This document shows, piece after piece, positions 33,252 to 41,115 of a stretch of 49,327 nucleotides of DNA (within the stretch, counting starts at the first letter, position 1; each line of letters starts with the position of its first letter). This stretch comes from Planctomycetota bacterium. Lineage in GTDB: Bacteria; Planctomycetota; Phycisphaerae; SM23-33. Location: the NCBI GenBank assembly GCA_024275995.1, contig JAJRYB010000131.1, positions 1 to 49,327 on the forward strand. The letters are read 5' to 3'. A program made the position numbers and the translations under genes. The notes under the pieces were generated by a model, which saw nothing but the letters and a program-made list of their open reading frames with translations, was not told where the DNA came from and did no database searches.

Positions 33252-33289
33252 CTACAATATATGGGGGTCTGGGAAACCACATATTGGGT
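33252..33289. promoter_or_regulatory. NrdR-box pair I upstream of nrdJ
   Basis: Two imperfect 16-bp palindromes, centred at 33259/33260 (core CAATATATGG) and 33281/33282 (core CCACATATTG), resemble the NrdR consensus ACACWATATATWGTGT. Centre spacing is 22 bp, about two helical turns. Confidence 0.5.
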
Positions 33290-33318
33290 TTTCGCATCGA
33301 CCAGGTGTTTAAAGGTGT

Positions 33319-33340
33319 GGGCAGGAAAAAGTGCCTGCCC
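33319..33340. repeat. Perfect hairpin between NrdR-box pairs
   Basis: GGGCAGG (33319-33325), 8-nt loop, CCTGCCC (33334-33340). No T-run follows on either strand. It could be an attenuator element in the nrdJ leader or a remnant repeat. I looked for a cobalamin riboswitch around it and did not find the conserved core. Confidence 0.45.
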
Positions 33341-33372
33341 CAAGCCACGGATGGTTCGACAGTTATGGAGAG

Positions 33373-33420
33373 TCACAATATTTTGGAGACATCGCGCTTG
33401 ACGGATACCATATATTGGGA
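33373..33420. promoter_or_regulatory. NrdR-box pair II upstream of nrdJ
   Basis: Palindromes centred at 33380/33381 (core CAATATTTTG) and 33412/33413 (core CCATATATTG); spacing is 32 bp, three helical turns, the arrangement usual for NrdR pairs. They lie about 200-240 bp ahead of the nrdJ ATG. Together with pair I they fill most of the 521-bp gap 33090-33610, which has no other gene. Confidence 0.6.
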
Positions 33421-33610
33421 TTATGTTGTAATTCTGTCGTGGCGTGTCGGTTTTTACCACACTTCAGAGACGTTGCCCGCCCGGCGAGGTTGACGGTCCC
33501 GTCGAGCGATGGCGTTTTTGGTTCGCTTTGGTGGAGACGAAGCCCGGTTTGCTCGGCGCGTCCGGCAGGTATCCGCGATGGTTTCACCTTTCGATGTCGG
33601 GAGAGTTGTT

Positions 33611-36600
33611 ATGGCGCTGCGTGATTCAAGTGAACCCCTCGATTCGTCGGAGTCTGCAAGGCCGGAGGACACCAATCGCTCAGGGTCCGAAGGGTTGAAG
33701 GTCGAGCACGTTTTTTCCACGCCGGGCGTGCACCCGTTCGACGAGATCGACTGGGAAAAACGTTCGGCGCGCATCAGCGACGACAAGGGCAACACGATCT
33801 TCGAGCAGGCGGACGTGGAAGTGCCTGCCCAGTGGACCCAGTTGGCGACCAACGTAGTCGTCAGCAAATATTTCTACGGCGAGCAGGGAACTTCCGAGCG
33901 GGAACGGTCCGTCAGGCAGCTTGTTCATCGCGTCTGCCGAACGATTGCCGACTGGGGCGCCCAGGACGGTATCTTCGCCTCCGACGCCGACGCGGAGCGA
34001 TTCTACAACGAGCTGACCTACATGTGCGTGAACCAGTATTCCGCGTTCAACTCGCCGGTCTGGTTCAACGTCGGCCTGTTCCACCAGGCGGGCATCGAAG
34101 GATCGAAGGGCAATTATCACTGGGACCCCAAGGCCGGGCGCCCGGTCAAGACGACCCGCAGCTACGAGTTTCCGCAGGCTTCGGCGTGTTTCATCCAGGG
34201 CGTCGAAGACTCGATGGAAGACATCATGCGCCTCGCCCAGGCGGAGGCGATGCTGTTCAAGTTCGGCAGCGGAACCGGTACGGACCTTTCCACGCTTCGC
34301 AGCTCGCGGGAGAAACTCGCCGGCGGCGGTACGCCGTCCGGACCGTTGAGTTTCATGCGCGTCTACGATCAGATCGCCGGCGTGATCAAGTCCGGTGGAA
34401 AGACTCGCCGCGCCGCGAAAATGCAATCGCTGCGATGCGATCATCCGGACATCCGCGAGTTCATCACGTGCAAGATGGAAGAGGAGAAGAAGGCCTGGTC
34501 GCTCATCGAGCAGGGTTACGACGGTGGGTTCAACGGCGAGGCGTACAGCTCGGTCATGTTCCAGAACGCCAACCTGTCCGTGCGCGTCACGGACGATTTC
34601 ATGCAGGCGGCCCTTGACGATGCCGACTGGCAGACCTACGCGGTAACCGACGGCAGGCCAATGGAGAAGCACAAGGCAGGCGAGCTTCTGCGACTGATTG
34701 CCGAGGGAGCGTACGTCTGCGGCGATCCGGGCGTGCAGTATCACTCCACGATCAACCGATGGCACACCTGCCCGGACAGTGGCGAAATCTGCGCGTCCAA
34801 TCCGTGCAGCGAGTACATGTTCCTCAACGATTCAGCCTGCAACCTCGCCAGCCTGAACCTCATGAAATTCCGCCGACCCGACGGAGCGTTCGATACGGAG
34901 CGGTTCCGTTCTGCGGTGCGCCTGCTGATTATCGCGCAGGAACTCATGGTGGACCACGCAAGTTACCCCGTCGAAACGATTTGCCGAAACAGCCACGACT
35001 TCAGGCCTCTGGGCCTGGGATACGCCAACCTCGGCGCATTGATCATGTCGCTTGGCCTGCCTTACGATAGCGACGATGGACGTGGAACCGCCGCGGCGAT
35101 AACGGCGCTCATGACGGGGACCGCATACACCACCAGCGCCGCCATTTCCGGAAGGGTCGGACCGTTCGCCCAGTTCGAAAAGAACCGCAAGGGCATGTTG
35201 ACCGTCATGGAAATGCACCGTCTCAAGGCGCGGGAGCTTTCCGAGGACCACTGCCCGAAGGACCTGCGAGCCTCGGCGATAGCCGCCTGGGACGAGGCGA
35301 TCGATTCCGGCCGCAGAAACGGATACCGCAACGCGCAGGTGACCGTCCTGGCGCCGACCGGGACGATCGGGTTCATGATGGACTGCGACACGACCGGTAT
35401 CGAACCGGATATCGCCCTGGTGAAGTATAAGCAGCTCGCCGGCGGAGGGGTGTTCAAGATCGTCAACAACACGGTGCCGATGGCGCTGGAACGGTTGGGT
35501 TATTCCAGTCAGCAGATTTCCGAAATCATCGAGCACATTGACGAACATGACACGATCGAAGGCGCGCCGCACCTGCGCGACGAGCACCTGGGCGTATTTG
35601 ATTGCGCGTTCCGCCCCGCCAACGGTCGTCGCAGCATTCACTACATGGGGCACATCCGAATGATGGGCGCCGCTCAGCCGTTCCTGTCCGGCGCCATTTC
35701 CAAGACCGTCAACATGCCCACCGAGGCGACGGCAGACGACATCAGGCAGGTTTTCATCGACGGGTGGAAGCTGGGACTCAAGGCGGTCGCCATCTACCGC
35801 GACGGTTCGAAACGCACCCAGCCGCTCAACGTATCGCAGGAACAGATCGACGGGGAAAAAATCGACGAGACGTTCAGCCTCGAGGATATCGAGGCCGCTC
35901 GCCGCACGCCGCATCGGAGGCGCCTTCCCGCTACCCGCCCGTCAGTAGCGCACAAGTTCGAGGTGGCGGGACACGAAGGATATCTGCATGTGGGCCTCTT
36001 CCATGATGGAAGCCCGGGCGAACTGTTCATCACGATGGCGAAAGAAGGTTCCACCGTCGGTGGAATGATGGACGCGTTCGCGACCTCGATCAGCCTGTGC
36101 CTGCAATACGGCGTTCCGCTCGAAGCGCTCGTCAAAAAATTCTCACATCAGCGATTCGAACCGTCCGGAATGACGACGAACCGCGACATTCCGTTCGCCA
36201 AGAGTATCGTCGATTACGTTTTCCGCTGGTTGGGCGTCACCTTCCTGGAGGGATACCGCAAGGCGAACACTCCCAACCGACGGAACGATTCGACGAAAAC
36301 GACCGGGCTTCAGACATTGGTCGCCCCGGCTATGAAGAAAGCAGCGCCCGAGGCTGTCAGGGATGACGTTTCCTCGGAACCTGGCCGCGCCGAAGGGGCC
36401 TCTCGCACGGAAGCGAAGAGGCCTGTCGGCGCATCTGGCGCCGGGATATACGCGTCGAGCAAACCGGATGGCGGTAACGGCGGAGTGGCGAAGGACCCTG
36501 CCCGCAAGGCGGTAGCAGGCGTTGCGACGGAAAAACTGACCCGTCGAATGAGAGCTGCGCCCGAACGCGTGGACCAGCAGTTTTCCCATTACCAGGAAGA

Positions 36601-36694
36601 CGCTCCCGCGTGCGATATGTGCGGTTCGATTACGGTTCGAAACGGAAACTGTTACAAGTGCTACAACTGCGGCTCGTCGCTGGGTTGCAGCTAG
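33611..36694 (+). CDS. nrdJ: Adenosylcobalamin-dependent (class II) ribonucleoside-diphosphate reductase
   Basis: 1027 aa. It makes deoxyribonucleotides using B12 in place of an O2-dependent tyrosyl radical, fitting an oxygen-variable or anaerobic life. N397-P-C399-S-E401 is the active-site triad (NPCSEYMF); FNSPVWFNVG, FPQASACFIQ, FKFGSGTGTD, KTRRAAKM and APTGTIGFMMDCDTTG are family blocks. The C-terminus has a zinc-ribbon tail (C1001-x2-C, CYKCYNCGSS) that carries the reducing cysteines. About 80 residues before it (near 910-985) are low-complexity Ala/Gly/Lys linker. ATG 33611 is preferred: GGGAGAG sits 5 nt upstream. Four NrdR-like boxes precede it. Confidence 0.95.
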   Translation: MALRDSSEPLDSSESARPEDTNRSGSEGLKVEHVFSTPGVHPFDEIDWEKRSARISDDKGNTIFEQADVEVPAQWTQLATNVVVSKYFYGEQGTSERERSVRQLVHRVCRTIADWGAQDGIFASDADAERFYNELTYMCVNQYSAFNSPVWFNVGLFHQAGIEGSKGNYHWDPKAGRPVKTTRSYEFPQASACFIQGVEDSMEDIMRLAQAEAMLFKFGSGTGTDLSTLRSSREKLAGGGTPSGPLSFMRVYDQIAGVIKSGGKTRRAAKMQSLRCDHPDIREFITCKMEEEKKAWSLIEQGYDGGFNGEAYSSVMFQNANLSVRVTDDFMQAALDDADWQTYAVTDGRPMEKHKAGELLRLIAEGAYVCGDPGVQYHSTINRWHTCPDSGEICASNPCSEYMFLNDSACNLASLNLMKFRRPDGAFDTERFRSAVRLLIIAQELMVDHASYPVETICRNSHDFRPLGLGYANLGALIMSLGLPYDSDDGRGTAAAITALMTGTAYTTSAAISGRVGPFAQFEKNRKGMLTVMEMHRLKARELSEDHCPKDLRASAIAAWDEAIDSGRRNGYRNAQVTVLAPTGTIGFMMDCDTTGIEPDIALVKYKQLAGGGVFKIVNNTVPMALERLGYSSQQISEIIEHIDEHDTIEGAPHLRDEHLGVFDCAFRPANGRRSIHYMGHIRMMGAAQPFLSGAISKTVNMPTEATADDIRQVFIDGWKLGLKAVAIYRDGSKRTQPLNVSQEQIDGEKIDETFSLEDIEAARRTPHRRRLPATRPSVAHKFEVAGHEGYLHVGLFHDGSPGELFITMAKEGSTVGGMMDAFATSISLCLQYGVPLEALVKKFSHQRFEPSGMTTNRDIPFAKSIVDYVFRWLGVTFLEGYRKANTPNRRNDSTKTTGLQTLVAPAMKKAAPEAVRDDVSSEPGRAEGASRTEAKRPVGASGAGIYASSKPDGGNGGVAKDPARKAVAGVATEKLTRRMRAAPERVDQQFSHYQEDAPACDMCGSITVRNGNCYKCYNCGSSLGCS

Positions 36695-37056
36695 GAACCG
36701 GTAAATAACCGGCAATCGGGCATCGGCAAAACGCCACGGCTGGAAAAAACGCCTTTGCCCGTGTTGGCGGGCGTCCATGGAAGGACGTCCGGTCATGTGG
36801 TTCGAAGATGCTTTTCGCCCGTCTTGGTCCGACGGAATGGACTTCAGCGGTACCGAGCGTCTTCGATTGGGTTTGGTATTGCGGTGCCGGCGCCGCTGAA
36901 CGGAAAGGGACTTTCTCCGGACGCCGCAATGCGAGTGTAACGAAGGTCTGACGGGTATCGGGCGGCGACAGCGGCGCCTTGCCGCCTGGCTTATACCGGG
37001 CGAGTATTTGCAACCCGGGGAAGTATGGATCGAATTACCTTCAATTGTCCTAAAGC
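36695..37056. other. Intergenic stretch with no recognisable feature
   Basis: 362 bp after nrdJ without a convincing gene or transcript. The only structure seen is a GGACGTCC palindrome near 36780 and short GC-rich inverted words. It ends at the -35 of the small-RNA promoter. Confidence 0.5.
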
Positions 37057-37084
37057 TTGAAGCCGTCAGTTTCCGAAGTATAAT
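37057..37084 (+). promoter_or_regulatory. Strong sigma-70 promoter of the small RNA
   Basis: TTGAAG (37057-37062), 16-bp spacer, perfect TATAAT (37079-37084). Transcription would begin near 37090-37092. This is one of the best promoters in the window and no open reading frame follows directly. Confidence 0.65.
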
Positions 37085-37090
37085 CGGAAC

Positions 37091-37204
37091 AAGTTGTCCG
37101 CTGCACCCCTGAACGATGTAGGTCTCCCTCCACCTGCATTAAGGGTAGTGCGGCTAATTCGGGCGATGCCAAGGTCTCCCTCCACCTGGGCGTCGCCTTT
37201 TTTT
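37091..37204 (+). ncRNA. Candidate regulatory small RNA with two C-rich anti-Shine-Dalgarno loops
   Basis: About 115 nt. Hairpin 1: stem 37116-37123 with 37132-37139 (8 bp, one G-U), loop CUCCCUCC. It is capped below by ACCC/GGGU (37105-37108 with 37143-37146) and CCGC/GCGG (37098-37101 with 37150-37153) around a 3x3 internal loop. Hairpin 2: AGGU/ACCU on a 9-bp stem (37162-37170 with 37189-37197), again with loop CUCCCUCC, followed by seven T residues. The 17-mer AGGTCTCCCTCCACCTG occurs exactly twice (37120-37136 and 37172-37188). Each loop contains CCUCC, the 16S anti-Shine-Dalgarno core, so it could pair with GGAGG ribosome binding sites. Its plan (two stem-loops, six C per loop) resembles the actinobacterial 6C RNA. 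Alternative: the leader and attenuator of the next gene. Confidence 0.7.
37162..37204 (+). terminator. Intrinsic terminator of the small RNA
   Basis: The stem 37162-37197 (13 bp with one A-G mismatch, one G-U) is followed by TTTTTTT at 37198-37204. The strongest rho-independent terminator in the window, and its loop is the second C-rich loop. Confidence 0.85.
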
Positions 37205-37211
37205 GCGCCGG

Positions 37212-37240
37212 TTGACATCGAGGCGGCCTTCCCGCATGAT
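37212..37240 (+). promoter_or_regulatory. Promoter of the membrane-protein gene
   Basis: Perfect TTGACA (37212-37217), 17-bp spacer, CATGAT (37235-37240), just downstream of the small-RNA terminator and 142 bp before the ATG at 37382. Confidence 0.5.
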
Positions 37241-37381
37241 GCACGTCGGCAAACCGTTTGATATACGGGAAATTGTTTGGCCTTAAAAAGTAAACGTAAC
37301 ACTCGCATGTCGAATTGCCCACAACTTCGGCAGCAACCCGCTGAAAGCGAGTTGTATGGGCGATTCAAAGGGTAATAAAAT

Positions 37382-38086
37382 ATGCCAGGTCTCGCAGCCA
37401 CACCGGTCCAACTGCCTGATCTCATGAACGCCTTTGCGGACCTCGCCGGCGCATGGCTGTTCCTGCTGGTTCTCTGGGCGCTGATCCACTGCTTTCTCGG
37501 ATGCGTCGTCTTCAGGGCGCTGCTGATCGGAAACGCTCTTCTGGCAGGCGTAATCGTAAGCTGCTTCCTTCTCGGGACGTTCCGCACGGCGCCCGGCGGG
37601 CTGGATTATTTCGTAGCCTCCACCGCCGGTGCGGTGCTGCTGGGACTTGGTGCGTGGTTCGCGGGACGGGGAACCTTCGCGCTGCTTGTGGCGATAAGCG
37701 TCGCGGCGGTTGCCCTGGCGGCGGGGTGGATACTGGGGATCATCGCGGGAATCGCCGCGTTCGTCGTCGCGTACGCGTATTTCCGACGCGTGGCGATACT
37801 GGCAGGGGCGATAGACGGAGCGGCGGTGGCGGTTTTCGCCGTCGTGGCTATGTTCCTCGGCTCGGAAAACCGAATGTGGGATCACGTCTTGGGCTCACAG
37901 CGACAGACCGGTCCGGTGCTGATCCTGCTGGCATTCATCGTCGCCCTCGCGGTGGCGGGCGGATACATCCAGACGAAGCTCCTGGAATTGATACGCACCT
38001 CGTTGACCCCGGAGCATATTCTGCGCAGCGGCAAGCGTGCCCGCAGAAACCGCTCCACGGTTCGCCCGCGGTTCAGCAAATTGTAA
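37382..38086 (+). CDS. Multi-spanning membrane protein of unknown function
   Basis: 234 aa with about seven hydrophobic helices (WLFLLVLWALIHCFLGCVVF; LVAISVAAVALAAGWILGII; VLILLAFIVALAVAGGYIQT) and a short basic cytosolic tail (RSGKRARRNRSTVRPRFSKL). The Gly/Ala-rich helices recall the DUF4203/TMEM198-like fold, but I cannot confirm that. AAAGGG lies 7 nt before the ATG, and a separate promoter is proposed upstream. It is followed after 49 bp by leuD without an obvious functional link. Confidence 0.78.
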   Translation: MPGLAATPVQLPDLMNAFADLAGAWLFLLVLWALIHCFLGCVVFRALLIGNALLAGVIVSCFLLGTFRTAPGGLDYFVASTAGAVLLGLGAWFAGRGTFALLVAISVAAVALAAGWILGIIAGIAAFVVAYAYFRRVAILAGAIDGAAVAVFAVVAMFLGSENRMWDHVLGSQRQTGPVLILLAFIVALAVAGGYIQTKLLELIRTSLTPEHILRSGKRARRNRSTVRPRFSKL

Positions 38087-38135
38087 AAATGGAACAGCCA
38101 CGCGGATCGAGAATCCGTGCAAGGAAAAGCCGAAC

Positions 38136-38696
38136 ATGGAAAACGTGACACGAGGAAAAGCGTTTGTCGTGGGCGACAACGTGGACACCGACCAGATAAT
38201 TCCCGCGGAGTTTCTCAGCTACAACCCCGCGGACCCGGAAGATCGCAAGTTCTTCGGGATGTACGCGATGAGCGGCGTTCCACCGGCGCAGTCCGGGCTG
38301 CCCGGAGGCGGCGTGAGATTCGTACCCGAAGGCGAATTCGCCGCAGATTGGGCCGTGATTATCGGCGGGCGAAACTTCGGGTGCGGCAGCTCGCGCGAAC
38401 ACGCGCCCCTGGCGATCGCGGAGGCGGGGTGCAAAATCGTAATCGCCGAGAGCTACGCGAGAATTTTCTACCGCAACAGTATCAACGGCGGGTACATCGC
38501 GCCGATGGAGACCTCCGCGCGCCTCGTCGAGATGATAGCCACCGGAGACGAAGTGGAAGTGAACCTCGCCGACGGAACGTTGAAAGACCTGACCAACGGC
38601 GCTGCGGCCGAGCTTAAACCGCTGGGCGACGTAGCCGAGATCGTCGCGGCCGGGGGAATCTTCGAGTACGCCAGGCGGAGAGGCATGTTGAAGTAA
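38136..38696 (+). CDS. leuD: 3-Isopropylmalate dehydratase small subunit (LeuD-type)
   Basis: 186 aa, the size of the short archaeal/bacterial LeuD class. GDNVDTDQIIPAEFLS, GGRNFGCGSSREHAPLAI and ARIFYRNSINGG are the swivel-domain signatures. With a large aconitase-fold subunit it interconverts 2- and 3-isopropylmalate in leucine synthesis; a homoaconitate or citraconate role is also possible because the large subunit is not in the window. The ATG 38136 gives MENVTRGKAFVVGDNVDTD. Confidence 0.88.
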   Translation: MENVTRGKAFVVGDNVDTDQIIPAEFLSYNPADPEDRKFFGMYAMSGVPPAQSGLPGGGVRFVPEGEFAADWAVIIGGRNFGCGSSREHAPLAIAEAGCKIVIAESYARIFYRNSINGGYIAPMETSARLVEMIATGDEVEVNLADGTLKDLTNGAAAELKPLGDVAEIVAAGGIFEYARRRGMLK

Positions 38697-38709
38697 TCAG
38701 CCTCAGGCA

Positions 38710-39018
38710 ATGAACGGTATCGACAGGCTTTCGATTCGCGACGTTGACGGCGGGGCGATCCTTTCGGTCAAGGTCGTTCCCGGCTCGTCGCGCGAAAAAA
38801 TCGCCGGGGTCCTGGGCGGCGCGCTGAAGATCACCACTTCCGCCCCGGCGGAGAAGGGCAAAGCCAATGCCGCCGTCGCGAAAACTCTCGCCGGGATGCT
38901 GGGCGTTTCGCCGCGGGACGTGCAGTTGCTGGCCGGGCAAACCAACCCGCGCAAAGAATTCCTCATCGCCGGAATGTCCGCCGCGGCTGTGAGGAAAAAG
39001 CTGAAGGGGCTTTCCTGA
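38710..39018 (+). CDS. DUF167 (YggU/UPF0235) family protein
   Basis: 102 aa. LSVKVVPGSSREKIAGV, TTSAPAEKGKANAAVAKTLA and LLAGQTNPRKEFLIAG are typical of this small conserved family of unknown function. It starts 13 bp after leuD and may be co-transcribed with it. The gene ends 29 bp from the convergent tyrA, with a hairpin in between. Confidence 0.9.
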   Translation: MNGIDRLSIRDVDGGAILSVKVVPGSSREKIAGVLGGALKITTSAPAEKGKANAAVAKTLAGMLGVSPRDVQLLAGQTNPRKEFLIAGMSAAAVRKKLKGLS

Positions 39019-39027
39019 CGGACTCGC

Positions 39028-39045
39028 CCGGCAAAGGCTTGCCGG
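39028..39045. terminator. Convergent-gene hairpin
   Basis: CCGGCAA-AGGC-TTGCCGG, a 7-bp perfect stem with a 4-nt loop between the DUF167 and tyrA stops; it can serve both strands, although it has no T-run. Confidence 0.5.
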
Positions 39046-39047
39046 TG

Positions 39048-39899
39048 TCAGGCGACGGTGTCGCTGCGGCGCTTCTTAGCTTCGGCGAGGAAATTTTCGA
39101 TGCCGGTTTCGTCGGACATTTCCACCAGGTCGCGCAGATGCACCAGCGAATCGTCCATGCGGTCGATCGCCCGGAGAATCGCGGTGCGATTGGTCAGCAT
39201 GATATCCCGCCACACCTCCGGATCGCCGCTTGCGAGGCGCGTCATATCGCGAAAACCCGGCCCGGCGGCAGAAAGCTCCGCCTTGTCCGGCAGGAGCATC
39301 AGCAGGCTCGCGATGGCGTGCGGCAGGTGAGAGACGTTCGCGACGGCCTTGTCGTGCGAGACGGGCGGCATTTCCAGGACGCGCATCCCCAGCGACCGCC
39401 ACAGCCGTTTCGCCCGGCCTACAAGACGCGCGGGAGTGTTCTTCGTCGGCGTTACGATACACGTAGCCCCGTCGAACAGGTTCGCATCGGCGTGCGACGG
39501 TCCTTTCCGTTCGCTCCCTGCCATGGGATGGGAACCAACGAACGGTCCGCCCTTTCCGAGAATCCGCTCGGCATTCCGGACGACCTGCGCCTTGGTCGAA
39601 CCGACGTCCGTTACCAGCGCGCCGCGCTTGAGCTTTCCGGCGATGGATCGCAGGTGCGGCGAAAACGCGCGCACCGGCGTCGCCAGGATCACCAGGTCGC
39701 TGAGACCTGCCACCTCGCCGGCGTCGAAGTGTGCGGAGTCTATCGCCCCGACGCGAAGCGCCTCGTCCAGGCTTTTCCGCCTCCTGCCTACACCGGCTAC
39801 GTGGACCTGCGGATCGCGCGCCTTGATCGCAAGAGCTGCCGAGCCGCCAAGCAGGCCTGCGCCGATAATCGTTACGTGTTGGATTCGTCGGGCATTCAT
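39048..39899 (-). CDS. tyrA: Prephenate dehydrogenase
   Basis: 283 aa. NAD(P)-binding IIGAGLLGGSAALAIK at the N-terminus, DLVILATPV, VTDVGSTK, the catalytic-site GSHPMAGSERKGP (His and Ser) and the helical C-terminal dimer domain. It oxidatively decarboxylates prephenate to 4-hydroxyphenylpyruvate for tyrosine; an arogenate-using form cannot be excluded. No ACT or chorismate mutase domain is attached. ATG 39899; divergent from accA. Confidence 0.92.
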   Translation of the reverse strand: MNARRIQHVTIIGAGLLGGSAALAIKARDPQVHVAGVGRRRKSLDEALRVGAIDSAHFDAGEVAGLSDLVILATPVRAFSPHLRSIAGKLKRGALVTDVGSTKAQVVRNAERILGKGGPFVGSHPMAGSERKGPSHADANLFDGATCIVTPTKNTPARLVGRAKRLWRSLGMRVLEMPPVSHDKAVANVSHLPHAIASLLMLLPDKAELSAAGPGFRDMTRLASGDPEVWRDIMLTNRTAILRAIDRMDDSLVHLRDLVEMSDETGIENFLAEAKKRRSDTVA

Positions 39900-40002
39900 T
39901 TTCGACCGCCAAGGTAACCGTCTCCGGCGGGCAGGTCAATCTTCGCTGTCACTTCGCGATTTGTCCGGGCCAAGGCGCCTCGGCGGCAGGGGGATAATTT
40001 TC

Positions 40003-40031
40003 TTGCAATTCGTCGTAATTCGGGGTGAAAT
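40003..40031 (+). promoter_or_regulatory. Candidate promoter of accA
   Basis: TTGCAA (40003-40008), 17-bp spacer, TGAAAT (40026-40031). Transcription would begin around 40038, just before the hairpin at 40054. A modest match. Confidence 0.3.
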
Positions 40032-40053
40032 AGCCCGCGAATCAGCAAGTTAT

Positions 40054-40078
40054 GAAAGGACGCCGCGAGCGTCCTTTC
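40054..40078 (+). repeat. Perfect 10-bp hairpin in the accA leader
   Basis: GAAAGGACGC (40054-40063), loop CGCGA, GCGTCCTTTC (40069-40078), followed by TT and then the accA ATG 16 nt later. With only two T residues it is not an ordinary terminator; it may control accA translation or stability. Confidence 0.6.
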
Positions 40079-40093
40079 TTGGTATACGCGCCA

Positions 40094-41113
40094 ATGGCAA
40101 AAACCAACAATAACGGCGAGGCTGGATTCCAACTGCCTTTCGAGAGGCCCATCGTGCGCCTCCAGAGGCATATCAGCGAACTGGAGAGCGACCAGGTCGA
40201 GCAGGGACGCGATTACTCCAGCGAAATTCGCCAGTTGCGCTCTCAGTACGTTTCGCTGCTACGGAAAACCTACCAGAATCTCACGCCGTGGGAGACGGTG
40301 CAGGTCGCCCGCCATCCATCCCGTCCGCTGGTCCAGGATTACATCGACAGGATCGTCAAGAATTTCGTGGAGTTGCACGGCGACAGGTGCTTCGGAGACG
40401 ACAAGGCGATCATCGCGGGCCTGGGACAGATCGGAACGGAGCGCGTGATGATCGTCGCCCAACAGAAAGGTCGCGACACCAAAGAAAAGATCACCCGGAA
40501 CTTCGGAATGGCCCATCCGGAGGGATATCGCAAATCGTTACGGCTGATGAAATCGGCTGAGAAATTCTCCCTTCCTGTCGTCACGTTGATCGACACCGCG
40601 GGCGCGTATCCGGGCGTGGGTTCCGAGCAGCGCGGCGTCGCCGAGGCGATCGCGCAAAGCATGTTCCGGATGAGCCGGCTTCGCACGCCGGTTCTCTGCG
40701 TCGTCATTGGCGAGGGTGGAAGCGGCGGTGCGATTGGAATCGGCGTGGGCGATCGCGTGGCGATTATGGAATACGCGTACTACTCGGTGATCAGTCCGGA
40801 AGGTTGCGCGAGCATCTTGTGGCGCACGGGCGATAACGCTCCGGAGGCTGCGGCCGCGATGAAACTCACCGCCCGCGACCTCAAGAGCCTGGACGTGGTG
40901 GACGAGATCGTGCCCGAACCGCTCGGCGGGGCGCACAGGAACGTCACGGAGGCTGCGGGCAACCTGGAGCGGTATATCGTCCGGGCTTTGCGCGAGTTGA
41001 AACGCGTTCCGCTCGATAATCTTCTCGAACACCGTTACGCGCGCTGGCGACGCATGGGCAAGGTGGCCGTTGCCTCGCAGGACACACCCCAGCCCCAGCA
41101 CGCCGAGCAGTAA
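40094..41113 (+). CDS. accA: Acetyl-CoA carboxylase carboxyltransferase subunit alpha
   Basis: 339 aa, normal AccA length. With AccD it moves the carboxyl group from biotin to acetyl-CoA in fatty-acid synthesis. Signatures: QTPWETVQVARHP-like block (LTPWETVQVARHPSRP), ELHGDRCFGDDKAIIAG, VTLIDTAGAYPGVGSEQRGVAEA and VIGEGGSGGAIGIGVGD. The ATG 40094 gives MAKTNNNGEAGFQLPFERPI, the usual N-terminal pattern; the ATG at 40052 would place the leader hairpin inside the coding sequence. A 2-bp gap leads to the DUF1570 peptidase gene. Confidence 0.94.
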   Translation: MAKTNNNGEAGFQLPFERPIVRLQRHISELESDQVEQGRDYSSEIRQLRSQYVSLLRKTYQNLTPWETVQVARHPSRPLVQDYIDRIVKNFVELHGDRCFGDDKAIIAGLGQIGTERVMIVAQQKGRDTKEKITRNFGMAHPEGYRKSLRLMKSAEKFSLPVVTLIDTAGAYPGVGSEQRGVAEAIAQSMFRMSRLRTPVLCVVIGEGGSGGAIGIGVGDRVAIMEYAYYSVISPEGCASILWRTGDNAPEAAAAMKLTARDLKSLDVVDEIVPEPLGGAHRNVTEAAGNLERYIVRALRELKRVPLDNLLEHRYARWRRMGKVAVASQDTPQPQHAEQ

Positions 41114-41115
41114 CC

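Noticed and set aside
33300-33520. Possible cobalamin riboswitch ahead of the B12-dependent reductase
   Set aside because: The conserved B12-box and core helices were not found; only a simple hairpin and NrdR-like boxes are present.
36695-36940. Small open frames after nrdJ
   Set aside because: Short, without ribosome binding sites or recognisable domains.
37091-37204. SRP RNA, 6S RNA or tmRNA at the small-RNA locus
   Set aside because: It lacks the SRP GGAA tetraloop domain, the large 6S bubble and the tRNA-like ends of tmRNA; two short C-rich hairpins are its only structure.
38037-38135. N-terminal extension of LeuD
   Set aside because: The added residues overlap the preceding gene's end and do not belong to the family; the family start is at 38136.
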